A stretch of 64,000 nucleotides of DNA from Bacillota bacterium (lineage in GTDB: Bacteria; Bacillota; Desulfotomaculia; Desulfotomaculales; Desulfallaceae), in NCBI GenBank assembly GCA_023439185.1, contig JAEXOR010000031.1, positions 1 through 64,000 of the forward strand, read 5' to 3'. Shown here piece by piece: positions 8,135 through 16,857 of the stretch. The notes beneath the pieces are model-generated. The model saw only the letters and a program-made list of their open reading frames with translations, ran no database searches and was not told the DNA's origin. The stretch's first letter is position 1; every line of letters starts with the position of its first letter. The position numbers and the translations under genes were made by a program.

Positions 8135-8389
8135 TTGAAATCAACAGGTATTGTTAGAAAGGTGGACGAGCTCGGTCGGGTGGTTATACCCATAGAACTG
8201 CGCCGCACCCTGGGCATTGATGAAAAAGACGCTCTGGAAATTTACGTTGATAATGAAAAGATTATCCTCAAAAAATACGAGCCGGCCTGCGTTTTTTGCG
8301 GCGATGCCGCCGACGTGCAGCATTACAGGGGTAAACTGGTCTGCCGGAACTGCGCCGTGGCCATGTTCGAAAACGTCAAGGCTATGTAA
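8135..8389 (+). CDS. abrB: AbrB family transition-state regulator
   Basis: DNA-binding regulator of the AbrB/SpoVT swapped-hairpin type. The N-terminal 50 residues, beginning MKSTGIVRKVDELGRVVIP, are almost the AbrB DNA-binding domain of Bacillus. The C-terminal part differs: instead of the Bacillus multimerisation domain it has CVFC and CRNC pairs (residues about 51-71) that look like a small zinc site. Start: TTG preceded by AGGGAGGG with six bases of spacing; there is no closer ATG. In Bacillus abrB lies between yabC (rsmI) and metS in a similar place, though here it is turned relative to both neighbours. Confidence 0.9.
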   Translation: MKSTGIVRKVDELGRVVIPIELRRTLGIDEKDALEIYVDNEKIILKKYEPACVFCGDAADVQHYRGKLVCRNCAVAMFENVKAM

Positions 8390-8406
8390 TACCGGCAATT
8401 CATAAG

Positions 8407-9258
8407 TTACTCAGATACGTGTACTTTTTTATAGATTTCCTGCCTGGGGAGGTTCCTCAGGCGGGCTACTTTTTTTATGGCCTCATTTTTCGCCATCCCA
8501 TCCCGCATCAGCAGCCGGACGTGCTCTTCCGGCGGCATGCCGGCCCACTCTTCCGCCCGGGCGTCCGCTTCATCAGTTGCGCCGGCAATGACCAGCACGA
8601 ACTCACCCCGGGGAGGCTGCGCGGTAAAGTGTTCTTTCAGTCCCGTCAGGGTGTCCCGCAGTAATTCCTCATGCAGCTTGGTCAGCTCCCGGGCGGCACA
8701 GGCCCGGCGATCACCCAGGCCGGCCAGCAGGTCTGCCAGCGTTTTTAGCAGCCGGTGCGGCGCTTCATACAACACTATCGTCCTGGTTTCACCCGCCAGT
8801 TCGGCCAAACGCCGGGTGCGCCCGCCGCCTTTGGCGGGCAGGAACCCCTCAAAAACAAACCTTTCAGCAGTGAGGCCGGAGACAACCAGGGCCGCCAGCA
8901 GAGCGCTGGGCCCCGGCAGCGACATTACCGGTATCCCCCTGTCCGCCGCTTCACGCGCCAGTTCCTCGCCGGGGTCGGAGATTCCGGGCGTGCCGGCGTC
9001 ACTGACCAGAGCCACAGTATCGCCGCCGGCCAGCCGATCCAGCAAATATTCACCCTGGCGGCGGCGGTTATGCTCATGGTAGCTGACAATGGGGGTATGA
9101 ATATCATAATGGCTCAACAGGCGGCGGGTACGCCTGGTGTCCTCCGCCGCCACCAAATCGGCTTCGCGAAGTACCCGCAACACCCGCAGGGTGATATCCT
9201 CCAGGTTGCCGATGGGTGTGGCGCAAAGATACAAAACGCCCTGGCCTGCGCCTTCCAT
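8407..9258 (-). CDS. rsmI: 16S rRNA (cytidine-1402 2'-O) methyltransferase
   Basis: SAM-dependent methyltransferase RsmI (YabC/YraL), which modifies C1402 in the ribosomal decoding centre. The tetrapyrrole-methylase-like fold is shown by LYLCATPIGNLEDIT at the N-terminus, AEDTRRTRRLL near 38, SDAGTPGISDPG near 85 and LPGPSALL near 113. I prefer the ATG at 9258, giving 283 residues, because it lies five bases after the yabA stop with GGGGACGGG upstream. An in-frame GTG at 9306 would add 16 residues not typical of the family and has no ribosome site. Confidence 0.93.
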   Translation of the reverse strand: MEGAGQGVLYLCATPIGNLEDITLRVLRVLREADLVAAEDTRRTRRLLSHYDIHTPIVSYHEHNRRRQGEYLLDRLAGGDTVALVSDAGTPGISDPGEELAREAADRGIPVMSLPGPSALLAALVVSGLTAERFVFEGFLPAKGGGRTRRLAELAGETRTIVLYEAPHRLLKTLADLLAGLGDRRACAARELTKLHEELLRDTLTGLKEHFTAQPPRGEFVLVIAGATDEADARAEEWAGMPPEEHVRLLMRDGMAKNEAIKKVARLRNLPRQEIYKKVHVSE

Positions 9259-9263
9259 CCCGT

Positions 9264-9581
9264 TCAATCCCGTCCCCGGCGCAAGAAGGCGGCACAAAAC
9301 AAGCACTCACTGGTCCGGGTTTGGCCGAAGTGGATATTACAGATATGAAAACCCAGCAAATAAAGGTTCTCCAGGTTCCGGCGGCCTGTCAGCGGCTCAC
9401 CGGCGTCCGGCGGCCCGGTTTCACTTTCCGGCCGCACGTCATAAACAAGGGCCAGATGCTGCCTGAGCTTTTCATTTTCCGTTTCCAGTTGCCCGACCCT
9501 GTTTCTCATGCTTTTGATCTCGGCCAGCAGGTCTTGGGCTCTGGTTTCCAGCGCTTTCATTCTTATGATTAGGTCTCTCAA
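9264..9581 (-). CDS. yabA: Replication initiation control protein YabA
   Basis: YabA binds DnaA and DnaN and limits re-initiation of replication in Firmicutes. It has the two expected parts: an N-terminal leucine-zipper helix (residues about 1-45, regular L/M/V heptads ending in ETENEKLRQHL) and a C-terminal zinc module with GFHICNIHFG and CLFCAAFL. The start is probably TTG at 9581, which has GGAAGGTGG five bases upstream and gives 105 residues; the open frame reaches back to 9620. It overlaps the end of ricT by about 110 bases, an unusually long overlap. Its place between ricT and rsmI matches Bacillus. Confidence 0.85.
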   Translation of the reverse strand: MRDLIIRMKALETRAQDLLAEIKSMRNRVGQLETENEKLRQHLALVYDVRPESETGPPDAGEPLTGRRNLENLYLLGFHICNIHFGQTRTSECLFCAAFLRRGRD

Positions 9582-10401
9582 TCGGACCACCTTCCGGTAA
9601 GTCGGTGTTGATATCCGCAACAGGGTATTCTTTAATCAGCTTGCTTTCCTGCAATTCAACGTTTACAGTCTGTTTAAAAATATTAATCCCGGTTACCCTG
9701 CCCATCCCGTCGGGCGTACCCACCCGTTTGCCGGGCTCCGGGAAACACTCCCGGGCCTGTTCATAGGCGTCATTCTCATATTTCAGGCAGCACATCAGGC
9801 GGCCGCAGATACCGGATATTTTGGTCGGGTTGAGGGACAGGTTCTGCTCCTTGGCCATCCGGATGGACACCGAGGAAAAATCGGACAGCCAGGTGGCACA
9901 ACACAATTCCCGGCCGCAGCAGCCCAGGCCGCCCATCATTTTGGCCTCGTCCCGCACTCCGATTTGCCGCAGCTCGATCCGGGTGCGAAACACCGCGGCC
10001 AGGTCTTTGACCAGCTCGCGGAAATCGATCCGCCCGTCGGCGGTAAAATAAAAGATTATTTTATTACCGTCAAAGGTCTGCTCCACATCCACCAGTTTCA
10101 TCGGCAAACCGTGGGTGGTGATCTTCTCCATGCAGATCTCATAAGCCCGGGTTTCTTTTTCCTGGTTGGCCCGGAGCTGTTCCATGTCCGCGTCACCGGC
10201 CCGGCGCAGCACTTTCTTCAGCGCGCCCACCACTTCATCTTCGGGGACGCTCCGGGGGCCGGCAACCACGGTGCCGTACTCCACCCCGCGGGATGTTTCA
10301 ACAATCACCCCGTCGCCCGCCGACAGGAACAAATCCCCGGGATCAAAATAATATACCTTGCCTGCTGATTTAAATCTTACTCCCACTACCAGGCACGACA
10401 A
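9472..10401 (-). CDS. ricT: RicT (YaaT), PSP1-domain protein of the RicAFT complex
   Basis: RicT works with RicA and RicF to promote RNA processing by RNase Y and to stimulate the sporulation phosphorelay, and carries iron-sulfur clusters. The PSP1 domain is recognisable, with the cysteine-rich GGLGCCGRELCCATW near residue 155 and CGRLMCCLKYE near 200. The tail beyond about 275 is charged, low-complexity and overlaps yabA. Start: TTG with GGAGG eight bases upstream. At 309 residues it is slightly longer than the Bacillus protein because of this tail. Confidence 0.93.
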   Translation of the reverse strand: MSCLVVGVRFKSAGKVYYFDPGDLFLSAGDGVIVETSRGVEYGTVVAGPRSVPEDEVVGALKKVLRRAGDADMEQLRANQEKETRAYEICMEKITTHGLPMKLVDVEQTFDGNKIIFYFTADGRIDFRELVKDLAAVFRTRIELRQIGVRDEAKMMGGLGCCGRELCCATWLSDFSSVSIRMAKEQNLSLNPTKISGICGRLMCCLKYENDAYEQARECFPEPGKRVGTPDGMGRVTGINIFKQTVNVELQESKLIKEYPVADINTDLPEGGPIERPNHKNESAGNQSPRPAGRDQKHEKQGRATGNGK

Positions 10402-10429
10402 TGATCATACCTCCAGTCAAACCTCCACT

Positions 10430-11299
10430 TTAATCAAAACCGGCTATTTTCAGAAGCAGGGCATCCAACGCCAGCCGCCGGTTCGCGTTACCCGCCAGCC
10501 GCCGGGACGTTTCTTCCGCTGTTAACAGTATGTCCAGCACTTCCCGCCGTCCATAAGCGCCCGCCAGCCCGGTAATATCAGCCCGCCGGTCGGTATTGAT
10601 CAGCAATTCACCGCGCCCGGCCTGTTGCAAGACCATGACGTCCCGGAACAATACCGTCAAATGTTCCACAAATTCCTGCGCGTCTTCCCGTCCCGACAAC
10701 TCTTCCGGTGGGACCGGCACGGCGGTCCGCCGCCCGGCGGCCAGGGTCAGCGCTATCTGCAGCGCCCGGTCGCGCCCCGTCTGCCCGTCCGGCTGCGCCG
10801 ACGATAAACTGTTAAACCGGAAGCACTGGCAGCGGGACAGTACGGTTGACGGAATCGCCCCGGCGTCGTCGGTAACCAGGATGAACACCACCCCGGCCCC
10901 GGGCTCCTCCAGGGTCTTTAAAAAACTATTGGCGGCGGCGGTGGTCATCTTCTCGGCCTGCTCCACCAGGAACACCTGCCGGCCTTCGCCAAAGGAGGTA
11001 AACACCGCTTCGCCGCATACACCTTTTAGCTGCCTGATTTTTATGGAGGCCCCGTCGGGGCGGATAATGTGCAGATCCGGGTGCACTCCCCGGCCGGAAC
11101 GGATACAGTCGTCGCAAGCTTCACAGGCGTCGCCGCCGCCGTCCCCGGAGCACAGCAGAGCCCTGGCAAAGGCCAGACCGGCGGTCTTCTTGCCTGTTCC
11201 GGGCGGCCCGTAAAAAAAATACGCGTGCGACACCCGGTTGGATGCAAGGGCGGCAGCCAGACCGGCTTTTATTTTTTCCAACGGACTCACCCCGGGCAA
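10430..11299 (-). CDS. holB: DNA polymerase III delta' subunit
   Basis: Clamp-loader subunit of the replicative polymerase. The AAA+ domain has Walker A GPPGTGKKTAG near residue 31, a zinc-binding CEACDDC near residue 58, and the sensor-1 region with TVLSRCQCF. Its length of 289 is within the family range. It lies 16 bases after tmk and 28 bases before ricT, as in Bacillus. The start could be the TTG at 11299 or the GTG three codons later; neither has a strong ribosome site. Confidence 0.92.
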   Translation of the reverse strand: MPGVSPLEKIKAGLAAALASNRVSHAYFFYGPPGTGKKTAGLAFARALLCSGDGGGDACEACDDCIRSGRGVHPDLHIIRPDGASIKIRQLKGVCGEAVFTSFGEGRQVFLVEQAEKMTTAAANSFLKTLEEPGAGVVFILVTDDAGAIPSTVLSRCQCFRFNSLSSAQPDGQTGRDRALQIALTLAAGRRTAVPVPPEELSGREDAQEFVEHLTVLFRDVMVLQQAGRGELLINTDRRADITGLAGAYGRREVLDILLTAEETSRRLAGNANRRLALDALLLKIAGFD

Positions 11300-11315
11300 A
11301 GTTTATCACACCTTT

Positions 11316-11939
11316 TCAGGTTAAAACCTGTTTCAGGGATTCCAGCACCGACCGGTGCACCTCTTCCACCGCCGCCCCGGCCCGGATCACTTTAAACAAC
11401 CGGGGCTGCCCGGCCGCCTGTTCCAGGTACCCGCGGCGCACCCGCCGGAAAAAATCATTTTTTTCCGCTTCCAGCCGGTCCGGGGGACGGTCGCCCGCAA
11501 CCCGGCGCATACTTTCCTCCACCGGCAGGTCCAGCAGGATCACAGCGTCGGGCTCCAAGCCCCGGACGGCCAATTCATTCAGGCGCGTCAAAAACTCCAT
11601 ATCCAGGCCCCGCCCGCCGCCCTGGTAGGCCAGGGTGGAATAAATAAACCGGTCGCAAAGCACGGTATCCCCCCTGCTTAAAGCGGGTAAAATTTTCTCG
11701 GTGACATGCTGGGCCCGGTCGGCGGCGTATAAAAACGCTTCGGTGCGGGGGGTGATATCCCGGCAGGCCGGGTCCAAAAGCAACGCCCGCAGCCGGCCGC
11801 CTATACCGGTGCCGCCGGGTTCTCTGGTGCATAATACCGGCACACCGCACCGCTCCAGTGATAAGGCCAGCAGTTTCATCTGGGTTGTTTTGCCCGAACC
11901 GTCAATGCCTTCAAAAACGATAAATTTCCCCGCCGTCAA
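11316..11939 (-). CDS. tmk: Thymidylate kinase
   Basis: Phosphorylates dTMP to dTDP. P-loop FEGIDGSGKTTQ near residue 9, the DR-type motif TREPGGT near 38, CDRFIYSTLAYQG near 93 and a LID-like basic region near 140-155 are all present. At 207 residues it is the normal length. It lies between the yaaO-like decarboxylase and holB with short gaps, suggesting one transcript. Confidence 0.95.
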   Translation of the reverse strand: MTAGKFIVFEGIDGSGKTTQMKLLALSLERCGVPVLCTREPGGTGIGGRLRALLLDPACRDITPRTEAFLYAADRAQHVTEKILPALSRGDTVLCDRFIYSTLAYQGGGRGLDMEFLTRLNELAVRGLEPDAVILLDLPVEESMRRVAGDRPPDRLEAEKNDFFRRVRRGYLEQAAGQPRLFKVIRAGAAVEEVHRSVLESLKQVLT

Positions 11940-11962
11940 GCAGTTTCATCTCCCGTACGCGA

Positions 11963-13438
11963 TTACCGCGCGACCACCCGGATAGTGTTAAGTTCCGGGT
12001 CGGCGGCGCCCTGGTGATGCAATCCAAATTCACGCCCTTGCAATAGGTATTCTACAACCGCCGGGGTAATTTCCTCCCCGGGATAGATAACAGCAATCCC
12101 CGGCGGATATACGGACACTGATTCCGCGCTAATCAGGCCGGCGGCCCGGACCAGGGGCACGGCGCGGCGCGGCGCCCGCCAGGCCTGTCGCGGGGTTAAC
12201 ACTTGGGGGGGGATGGCAGGCCCCGCCGGCAACGGCATGGACGAACGCTCCCCGCCTCCCTGTCCGGCCTGACTGAGCTCAGCCAGGCCGTTGACCAGGG
12301 CGGTGAGATCGGATTTTTTCGTGCCCAGCGACAGCACCGCCACTATATTGAACGCATCGGACATTTCCAGGTAGATACCGTGTTTTCGGGCCAGCCACCG
12401 GGCAACCGCCGGTCCCGACATGCCCAGCCGGCGCACCGATATCACCAGTCGGGTGGGGTCATATCCCGCATTAATCAAATTCCCCAGGTGCCCGGGATCC
12501 AAAACGGTTAGACCCGGCAGACTGTTAATTACCGGTACCGCCTCATGAACCCAGTTTAAAAGCTTGTCTAAAGTCTCCCGGCCATGATCGGCCAGGTAAC
12601 CTCGGGCGGCGTCCAATGAAGCCATCAGCAGGTAAGACGGGCTGGTGGTCTGCAACAGGCGCAGCATCTCCGCCACCCTTTCCCGGTCCACCCCGCCATG
12701 CTCAATGCCCAGATGCAGCCAGGAAGCCTGGGTTAAAGCGCCGCCGGTTTTGTGCACACTCTGCACCACCGCGCCGGCGCCCAGGGAAAGCGCGTCGGCG
12801 GGCAGGGCGGGATGAAAACGCAGGTGCGTGCCGTGGGCCTCGTCAACCAGCAGCGGCACATTGTGCCGCCGGCAGATTGCCGCTGTCGCGGCCAGGCCAC
12901 CCGTCACCCCGTAATAATTGGGATGCACCGCCAGCACAGCGCCGGCGCCGGGGTTTTGCCGCAGCACATCAACCAGCTCGGCAGGCCGGAACGAAGCGGC
13001 AAATTCAAACCCGGGCACCACTTCCGGAGTGAGGAAAACCGGGCGGGCGCCGCTGACAATTAACCCGCCCAGCACCGAGCGGTGTGCGTTGCGCGGCAGC
13101 ACCAACGCCCGGTGCTCATCGCAGGTGGCGGCTATAAGGGCCTGGATACCGACGGTGGTGCCATTGACCAAAAAAAACGTATGCCGGGCCCCGAAAAGCC
13201 CGGCGGCTTTTTCCTGCGCCGCCGCGATAACCCCGCCGGGGTTATGCAGATCATCCAGGTTTTCCAATTCAGTTGCATCCAAACCCGCCGGCCTGTCCAT
13301 AAGCTGAGGAAACAGATTTCCGCCATGACCGGGAACGTGCATTCTTACCGGCTGTTTGCGGCGGTAATCTTCCAGCGCTTTTACCAGCGGCAGATCCCCG
13401 CGGTCATCATCTTCTATATTTGGCGGCAAAGTTTTCAC
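11963..13438 (-). CDS. Orn/Lys/Arg decarboxylase family protein (YaaO-like)
   Basis: PLP-dependent fold-type I decarboxylase related to YaaO and SpeA of Bacillus, acting on arginine, lysine or ornithine. Visible signatures are HVPGHGGN near residue 33, DEAHGTHLRF near 198 and the PLP-lysine segment SVHKTGGALTQ near 230. At 491 residues it matches the family's short form without a large N-terminal wing domain. Substrate cannot be read from sequence. It is first in the tmk-holB-ricT-yabA-rsmI run, matching yaaO upstream of tmk in Bacillus. Confidence 0.85.
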   Translation of the reverse strand: MKTLPPNIEDDDRGDLPLVKALEDYRRKQPVRMHVPGHGGNLFPQLMDRPAGLDATELENLDDLHNPGGVIAAAQEKAAGLFGARHTFFLVNGTTVGIQALIAATCDEHRALVLPRNAHRSVLGGLIVSGARPVFLTPEVVPGFEFAASFRPAELVDVLRQNPGAGAVLAVHPNYYGVTGGLAATAAICRRHNVPLLVDEAHGTHLRFHPALPADALSLGAGAVVQSVHKTGGALTQASWLHLGIEHGGVDRERVAEMLRLLQTTSPSYLLMASLDAARGYLADHGRETLDKLLNWVHEAVPVINSLPGLTVLDPGHLGNLINAGYDPTRLVISVRRLGMSGPAVARWLARKHGIYLEMSDAFNIVAVLSLGTKKSDLTALVNGLAELSQAGQGGGERSSMPLPAGPAIPPQVLTPRQAWRAPRRAVPLVRAAGLISAESVSVYPPGIAVIYPGEEITPAVVEYLLQGREFGLHHQGAADPELNTIRVVAR

Positions 13439-13587
13439 CTGTGTATATTTTTGTTAACAAATAATTTTATCATATCCTAAACCGGCAGACCAGTGCCTTT
13501 GTTGTATTTCATTGGCATCATAAAGAATTTTTCTGTGGTCAAAATAAAAAAAGATTTGTGCGAAGATAAAAAGGAGTGTGACCGGCA

Positions 13588-13848
13588 ATGTCCGATTTGG
13601 AGATCGATACCAAAAAAATATCACAAAAATATCGTACCAACGTGCCGCGCCTCATCCGCGCCTGGAAAAAGGGCATTTCCGATCCGGAAATTTCACGACA
13701 TACCGGCGTAAACGTTTCCACCCTGTACCAGATTAAAAACGAACTGGAACTGGCTCACCGCCGGGTCAGGCTGGCCAAAAAACGGGAACCGGTAAACGGC
13801 GCGCCCGTTCACGCCCAACGCCATATCCTCTTAAGGCCGCTCCTGTAA
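13588..13848 (+). CDS. Small helix-turn-helix-like protein
   Basis: An 86-residue protein whose residues about 15-50 (WKKGISDPEISRHTGVNVST) look like a homeodomain-like or resolvase-type helix-turn-helix. The last 25 residues are basic. AAGGAG lies about ten bases before the ATG. It is divergent from the decarboxylase operon and its 3' end overlaps the convergent gin gene by 40 bases. Role unknown; DNA binding is inferred from the helix-turn-helix pattern only. Confidence 0.6.
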   Translation: MSDLEIDTKKISQKYRTNVPRLIRAWKKGISDPEISRHTGVNVSTLYQIKNELELAHRRVRLAKKREPVNGAPVHAQRHILLRPLL

Positions 13849-13979
13849 AAATCATAAGCCGGATCATCAAGCCGCAAGAAAGTGATAGCCTCTTCGCAGC
13901 AGGAACAGATGCAGTGTCCGCCAATAATCAACGCCGCTGCCGGATGGGGCCGCACGCCGCAAATCACGCAATGACACAT
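13809..13979 (-). CDS. csfB: Anti-sigma factor Gin (CsfB)
   Basis: Gin holds sigma-G (and sigma-E) inactive at the wrong time or compartment during sporulation. The small protein has the Gin pattern of two zinc-binding cysteine pairs, CVIC and CSCC, followed by the conserved DDPAYDFY and a basic C-terminus. I prefer the ATG at 13979 (56 residues, GGGTG upstream); a GTG at 14027 would give 72 residues but lacks a ribosome site. In Bacillus csfB lies just upstream of the xpaC-yaaN-yaaO-tmk group, so context agrees. Confidence 0.8.
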   Translation of the reverse strand: MCHCVICGVRPHPAAALIIGGHCICSCCEEAITFLRLDDPAYDFYRSGLKRIWRWA

Positions 13980-14056
13980 TGGAACATCACCCGTTTCAAT
14001 ATATGAATCCGGGCTAAAAGAGGTCACTTATTTAAGGTTGGATAAAAAATAATTCA

Positions 14057-14077
14057 GGCAGCTTGTTTGAAGCTGCC
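14057..14077. promoter_or_regulatory. Hairpin in the leader of the flavoprotein gene
   Basis: GGCAGCTT and AAGCTGCC form a perfect 8-base stem with a 5-base loop, 100 bases upstream of the next gene and without a T-run. It could be an operator or a leader structure. Confidence 0.35.
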
Positions 14078-14176
14078 CGGAACCGCGTGAACAGGAAGTA
14101 AAGTGACTAAGATGTATTAATTAAGTCCCAGGAAGCAGGAAATACTGATCACAAATATCTACTGTGGAGAGTTACC

Positions 14177-15586
14177 ATGTCCAATTTCAATGATGAAAAA
14201 GGTGACCGGGGACTGTTAAAAACAGCCCTGGCCACGACAGGACTAACCTATTTGGGCCTCCTGCTTTTCAGTCGGCCCCTGATCAATATAGTCAGTGACG
14301 TCTTTCTTAAAAGACTAATGACAGATTCCTACGATAAAAATATGTGGGAATTTATCTCGGCAGGGACCAGGGTAGGGATGCAGACAATCGTTGAGACTAA
14401 TTTACGTTCCCATGAGGGTACGGTAATCAGCAGACCTCTGGGAAGTCCTAAAAAATTTCCCAATGCCGACATGCTTACCTTTAATATGGCCCAGCTCAAT
14501 AAGCTCCCAACACCCGAAAACTTCCCGGTAGATACAGAGGTAACTATTGGTCCCCAATCCGCTAAACCCTTAAAAATCGCTATGCCCATCATCATAGCCG
14601 GTATGGCTTACGGTTTGGGCCTGGCAGAGAAAACAAAAATTGCCCTGGCCCAGGGAGCCAGCCAGGTGGGTACGGCCATCGGCAGCGGTGAAGGACCCTA
14701 TTTGGCCTCAGAAAGAAAAGCAGCCAAAAAACTTATGTTCATGTATGATCGAGGGATGCGCAAGCGAGGCTTCGCCATCTTTAAACAGGCCGATGCCGTA
14801 GAAATTCAATTCGGTCAGGGCGCCTTAGGCGGCACGGGACATTCTACCAAGTACCGGGACCTGCCGCCGCTATGCCGTAAACTCTTGCATCTTAAACCAG
14901 GTCAACCCACATATACCTATGCTCGCATGCCTGAAGTCCAGGTACCCCGGCATGATCTCCCTCCGCTGGTCGAAGAACTTCGCCAAGTCACAGGCGGAGT
15001 GCCCATCGGGGCCAAAATTGGCGCGGGTCACGAACTGGAAAAGGATCTGGAAATCCTTTTGGCATCAGGCGTCGACTTTGTTGTCATCGACGGCGCTGAA
15101 GCGGCCACCAAAGGCAGCGCTCCCATACTCCAGGACGATTTCGGCGTGCCGACTGTCTTCGCTGTTAACCGGGCCGCCCAGTACATCCGGAAACAAAATA
15201 TGCAAGGTAAAGTCAGCCTTATTGCCAGCGGAGGCCTTTATACCCCCGGCAGCTTTTTGAAGATGCTCGCTCTGGGCGCTGATGCCGTTTACATTGGTTC
15301 CATCGCCCTTTTCGCCCTGGCTCATACTGAAGTCTTAAAAGCTATGCCTTTCGAACCCCCGCCCCAGGTAGTCTTTGCCAACAGCCATTATGCCAAGAAG
15401 CTGAATGTGAAAAAAACTGCCCGGCACCTGGCTTATTTCCTTAAATCATGCAACGAAGAAATAATGGAAGGGGTAAAAGCTCTCGGGAAAAAGTCGGTCA
15501 AAGAAGTAGACAAAGGCGACCTGGCCGCATTGGAGCCTTTTATAGCGCAGGCGCTGGGAATCCCACTGGCTTCAGATAGCGTGTGA
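14177..15586 (+). CDS. FMN-binding glutamate synthase family protein
   Basis: Resembles the FMN and glutamate-synthase domain (TIM barrel) found alone in many anaerobes and archaea. Recognisable segments are IAMPIIIAGMAYGLGL near residue 135, QGASQVGTAIGSGEG near 158, IGAKIGAGHELEKDL near 277 and DGAEAATKGSAP near 303. The family's glutamine-amidotransferase domain is absent, so ammonia-dependent or quite different chemistry is possible. A hydrophobic stretch at residues about 15-35 might anchor it to the membrane. The ATG has GGAGAG upstream. It is a single gene between gin and the PAAR-like cassette. Confidence 0.8.
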   Translation: MSNFNDEKGDRGLLKTALATTGLTYLGLLLFSRPLINIVSDVFLKRLMTDSYDKNMWEFISAGTRVGMQTIVETNLRSHEGTVISRPLGSPKKFPNADMLTFNMAQLNKLPTPENFPVDTEVTIGPQSAKPLKIAMPIIIAGMAYGLGLAEKTKIALAQGASQVGTAIGSGEGPYLASERKAAKKLMFMYDRGMRKRGFAIFKQADAVEIQFGQGALGGTGHSTKYRDLPPLCRKLLHLKPGQPTYTYARMPEVQVPRHDLPPLVEELRQVTGGVPIGAKIGAGHELEKDLEILLASGVDFVVIDGAEAATKGSAPILQDDFGVPTVFAVNRAAQYIRKQNMQGKVSLIASGGLYTPGSFLKMLALGADAVYIGSIALFALAHTEVLKAMPFEPPPQVVFANSHYAKKLNVKKTARHLAYFLKSCNEEIMEGVKALGKKSVKEVDKGDLAALEPFIAQALGIPLASDSV

Positions 15587-15614
15587 ACCCGGAAATAACC
15601 AATCTCAAAACGGA

Positions 15615-15992
15615 TTACGGGCTCATTACCGTCATCTGACCGGGCATGACAATCTGTATAACGCCGGCCCAAGCGCACATCAGCTTACAACTATTGTTCA
15701 ACGCCGGCTTTCCCCCGATCAGGACCGTTGGGCTGCCCGGTATCCAGGGAGCGGCCGTGTTGGGCACACAGGGAGCAGGCGTGAAAAATACCGGCGGCGG
15801 CCTTTTGGTTGCCGGATTTACCACGCTGTTACACATTCCGAACGGAAGTATATTAACCATTGGCTTATGATCCATAATGGTGGCGGCAGGCGTACCGGTC
15901 AAGGTTGTCATTTGTGAGTTTACGACCAAAACAGATGGGGTTGTACCGAATGAACACATCATACTCGCTCCGGTACATACACAGATTGCCAT
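15615..15992 (-). CDS. PAAR-like (DUF4280-type) spike-tip protein
   Basis: A 125-residue protein with the pattern of PAAR-like proteins that cap the spike of contractile injection systems: an N-terminal C-x3-G-x3-MCSFG segment, repeated short hydrophobic strands, SPTVLIGGKPAL-type repeats and conserved cysteines. I chose the ATG at 15992, with GGAG eight bases upstream; the open frame extends back to 16082 but overlaps the GNAT gene. It is the last gene of a three-gene run after a DUF4157 protein and a GNAT protein. No sheath, tube or baseplate genes lie nearby. Confidence 0.75.
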   Translation of the reverse strand: MAICVCTGASMMCSFGTTPSVLVVNSQMTTLTGTPAATIMDHKPMVNILPFGMCNSVVNPATKRPPPVFFTPAPCVPNTAAPWIPGSPTVLIGGKPALNNSCKLMCAWAGVIQIVMPGQMTVMSP

Positions 15993-16014
15993 ACTCAGTT
16001 CTCCAATCAATTGA

Positions 16015-16854
16015 TCAGAATATATATGAAACCTTAAACTCCGTATATTTGGCGCGCGCTTCCCTGCTGAATACATGATCACAAATTTTGTATGATCCGG
16101 CGTTGATCACGGAGGCGGATACGCGGGTGTCGCCCGGGAAACGGGCGCAGGCCGCACAGAGCGCGGCATACATCAGCCCCGCACCCATGCGAATCGTTCG
16201 CTGCTGCTCCGATACGTAAACGCCGTTTACATGCAATCCGTCCCCGGCCTTGAGCACCAAAATCACCCCGGCCGGCTGATCGCCGTCCGCCGCGATGATG
16301 GAGCATTCCCGCTCAATAGCGTGCTCATTAACCATACCGGCGTCAACATAGGGAGGGAATTCACCGCTTGCGGCCAAGGCGCGATACTGCTCCCAAATGT
16401 CGTCCGGAACACTGTTAAAGGAGTAGAGCGCGGCGTCCGCGTGGGCCTCCGGAAGCGTAACGCAGGATAACGGCGCCGAAAAGGAAGTCGAAACAGGGTG
16501 CGGAGCGCTAAAGCCAGCGCGGGCAAAGCAGCCGGAAAGCGGCGCCTGTTCAAGCATGTCCTCCGAATAGATAAAGTTCAGTTCGTCCCAGCCGTCCGTG
16601 CCCACCACGCCCAGCAAGCCGCGCAGCAGCAACGTACCCGCGCCGCTCAAGCGTGCCGCGGGGTCTATGAACACGCTACGCAAATAACAGCCCGCCGGCG
16701 TCGCCTCGGCCAGCGCCGCGCCGCAGGCCTTGCCGCCGTACACGGCGCCCACGGCGTAATTGTCGCCGCTGGCCGCCGGCCCCCGTAGATTGCTGGGGAC
16801 ATACTGCATGAAGGCGCAATCCTTTTGAAAGCGGATGAGCTTAAAATCCGGCAT
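16015..16854 (-). CDS. GNAT-type acetyltransferase-like protein
   Basis: A 279-residue protein with two stretches resembling the GNAT acetyl-CoA site: LRSVFIDPAARLSGAGTLLL near residue 58 and VNGVYVSEQQRTIRMGAGLM near 209. This suggests a tandem GNAT fold, as in some two-domain acetyltransferases. The substrate is unknown. The ATG comes three bases after the stop of the DUF4157 gene, so translation is coupled. Its place between a DUF4157 protein and a PAAR-like protein suggests a role with that system, either modifying a component or being cargo. Confidence 0.7.
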   Translation of the reverse strand: MPDFKLIRFQKDCAFMQYVPSNLRGPAASGDNYAVGAVYGGKACGAALAEATPAGCYLRSVFIDPAARLSGAGTLLLRGLLGVVGTDGWDELNFIYSEDMLEQAPLSGCFARAGFSAPHPVSTSFSAPLSCVTLPEAHADAALYSFNSVPDDIWEQYRALAASGEFPPYVDAGMVNEHAIERECSIIAADGDQPAGVILVLKAGDGLHVNGVYVSEQQRTIRMGAGLMYAALCAACARFPGDTRVSASVINAGSYKICDHVFSREARAKYTEFKVSYIF

Positions 16855-16857
16855 ACG

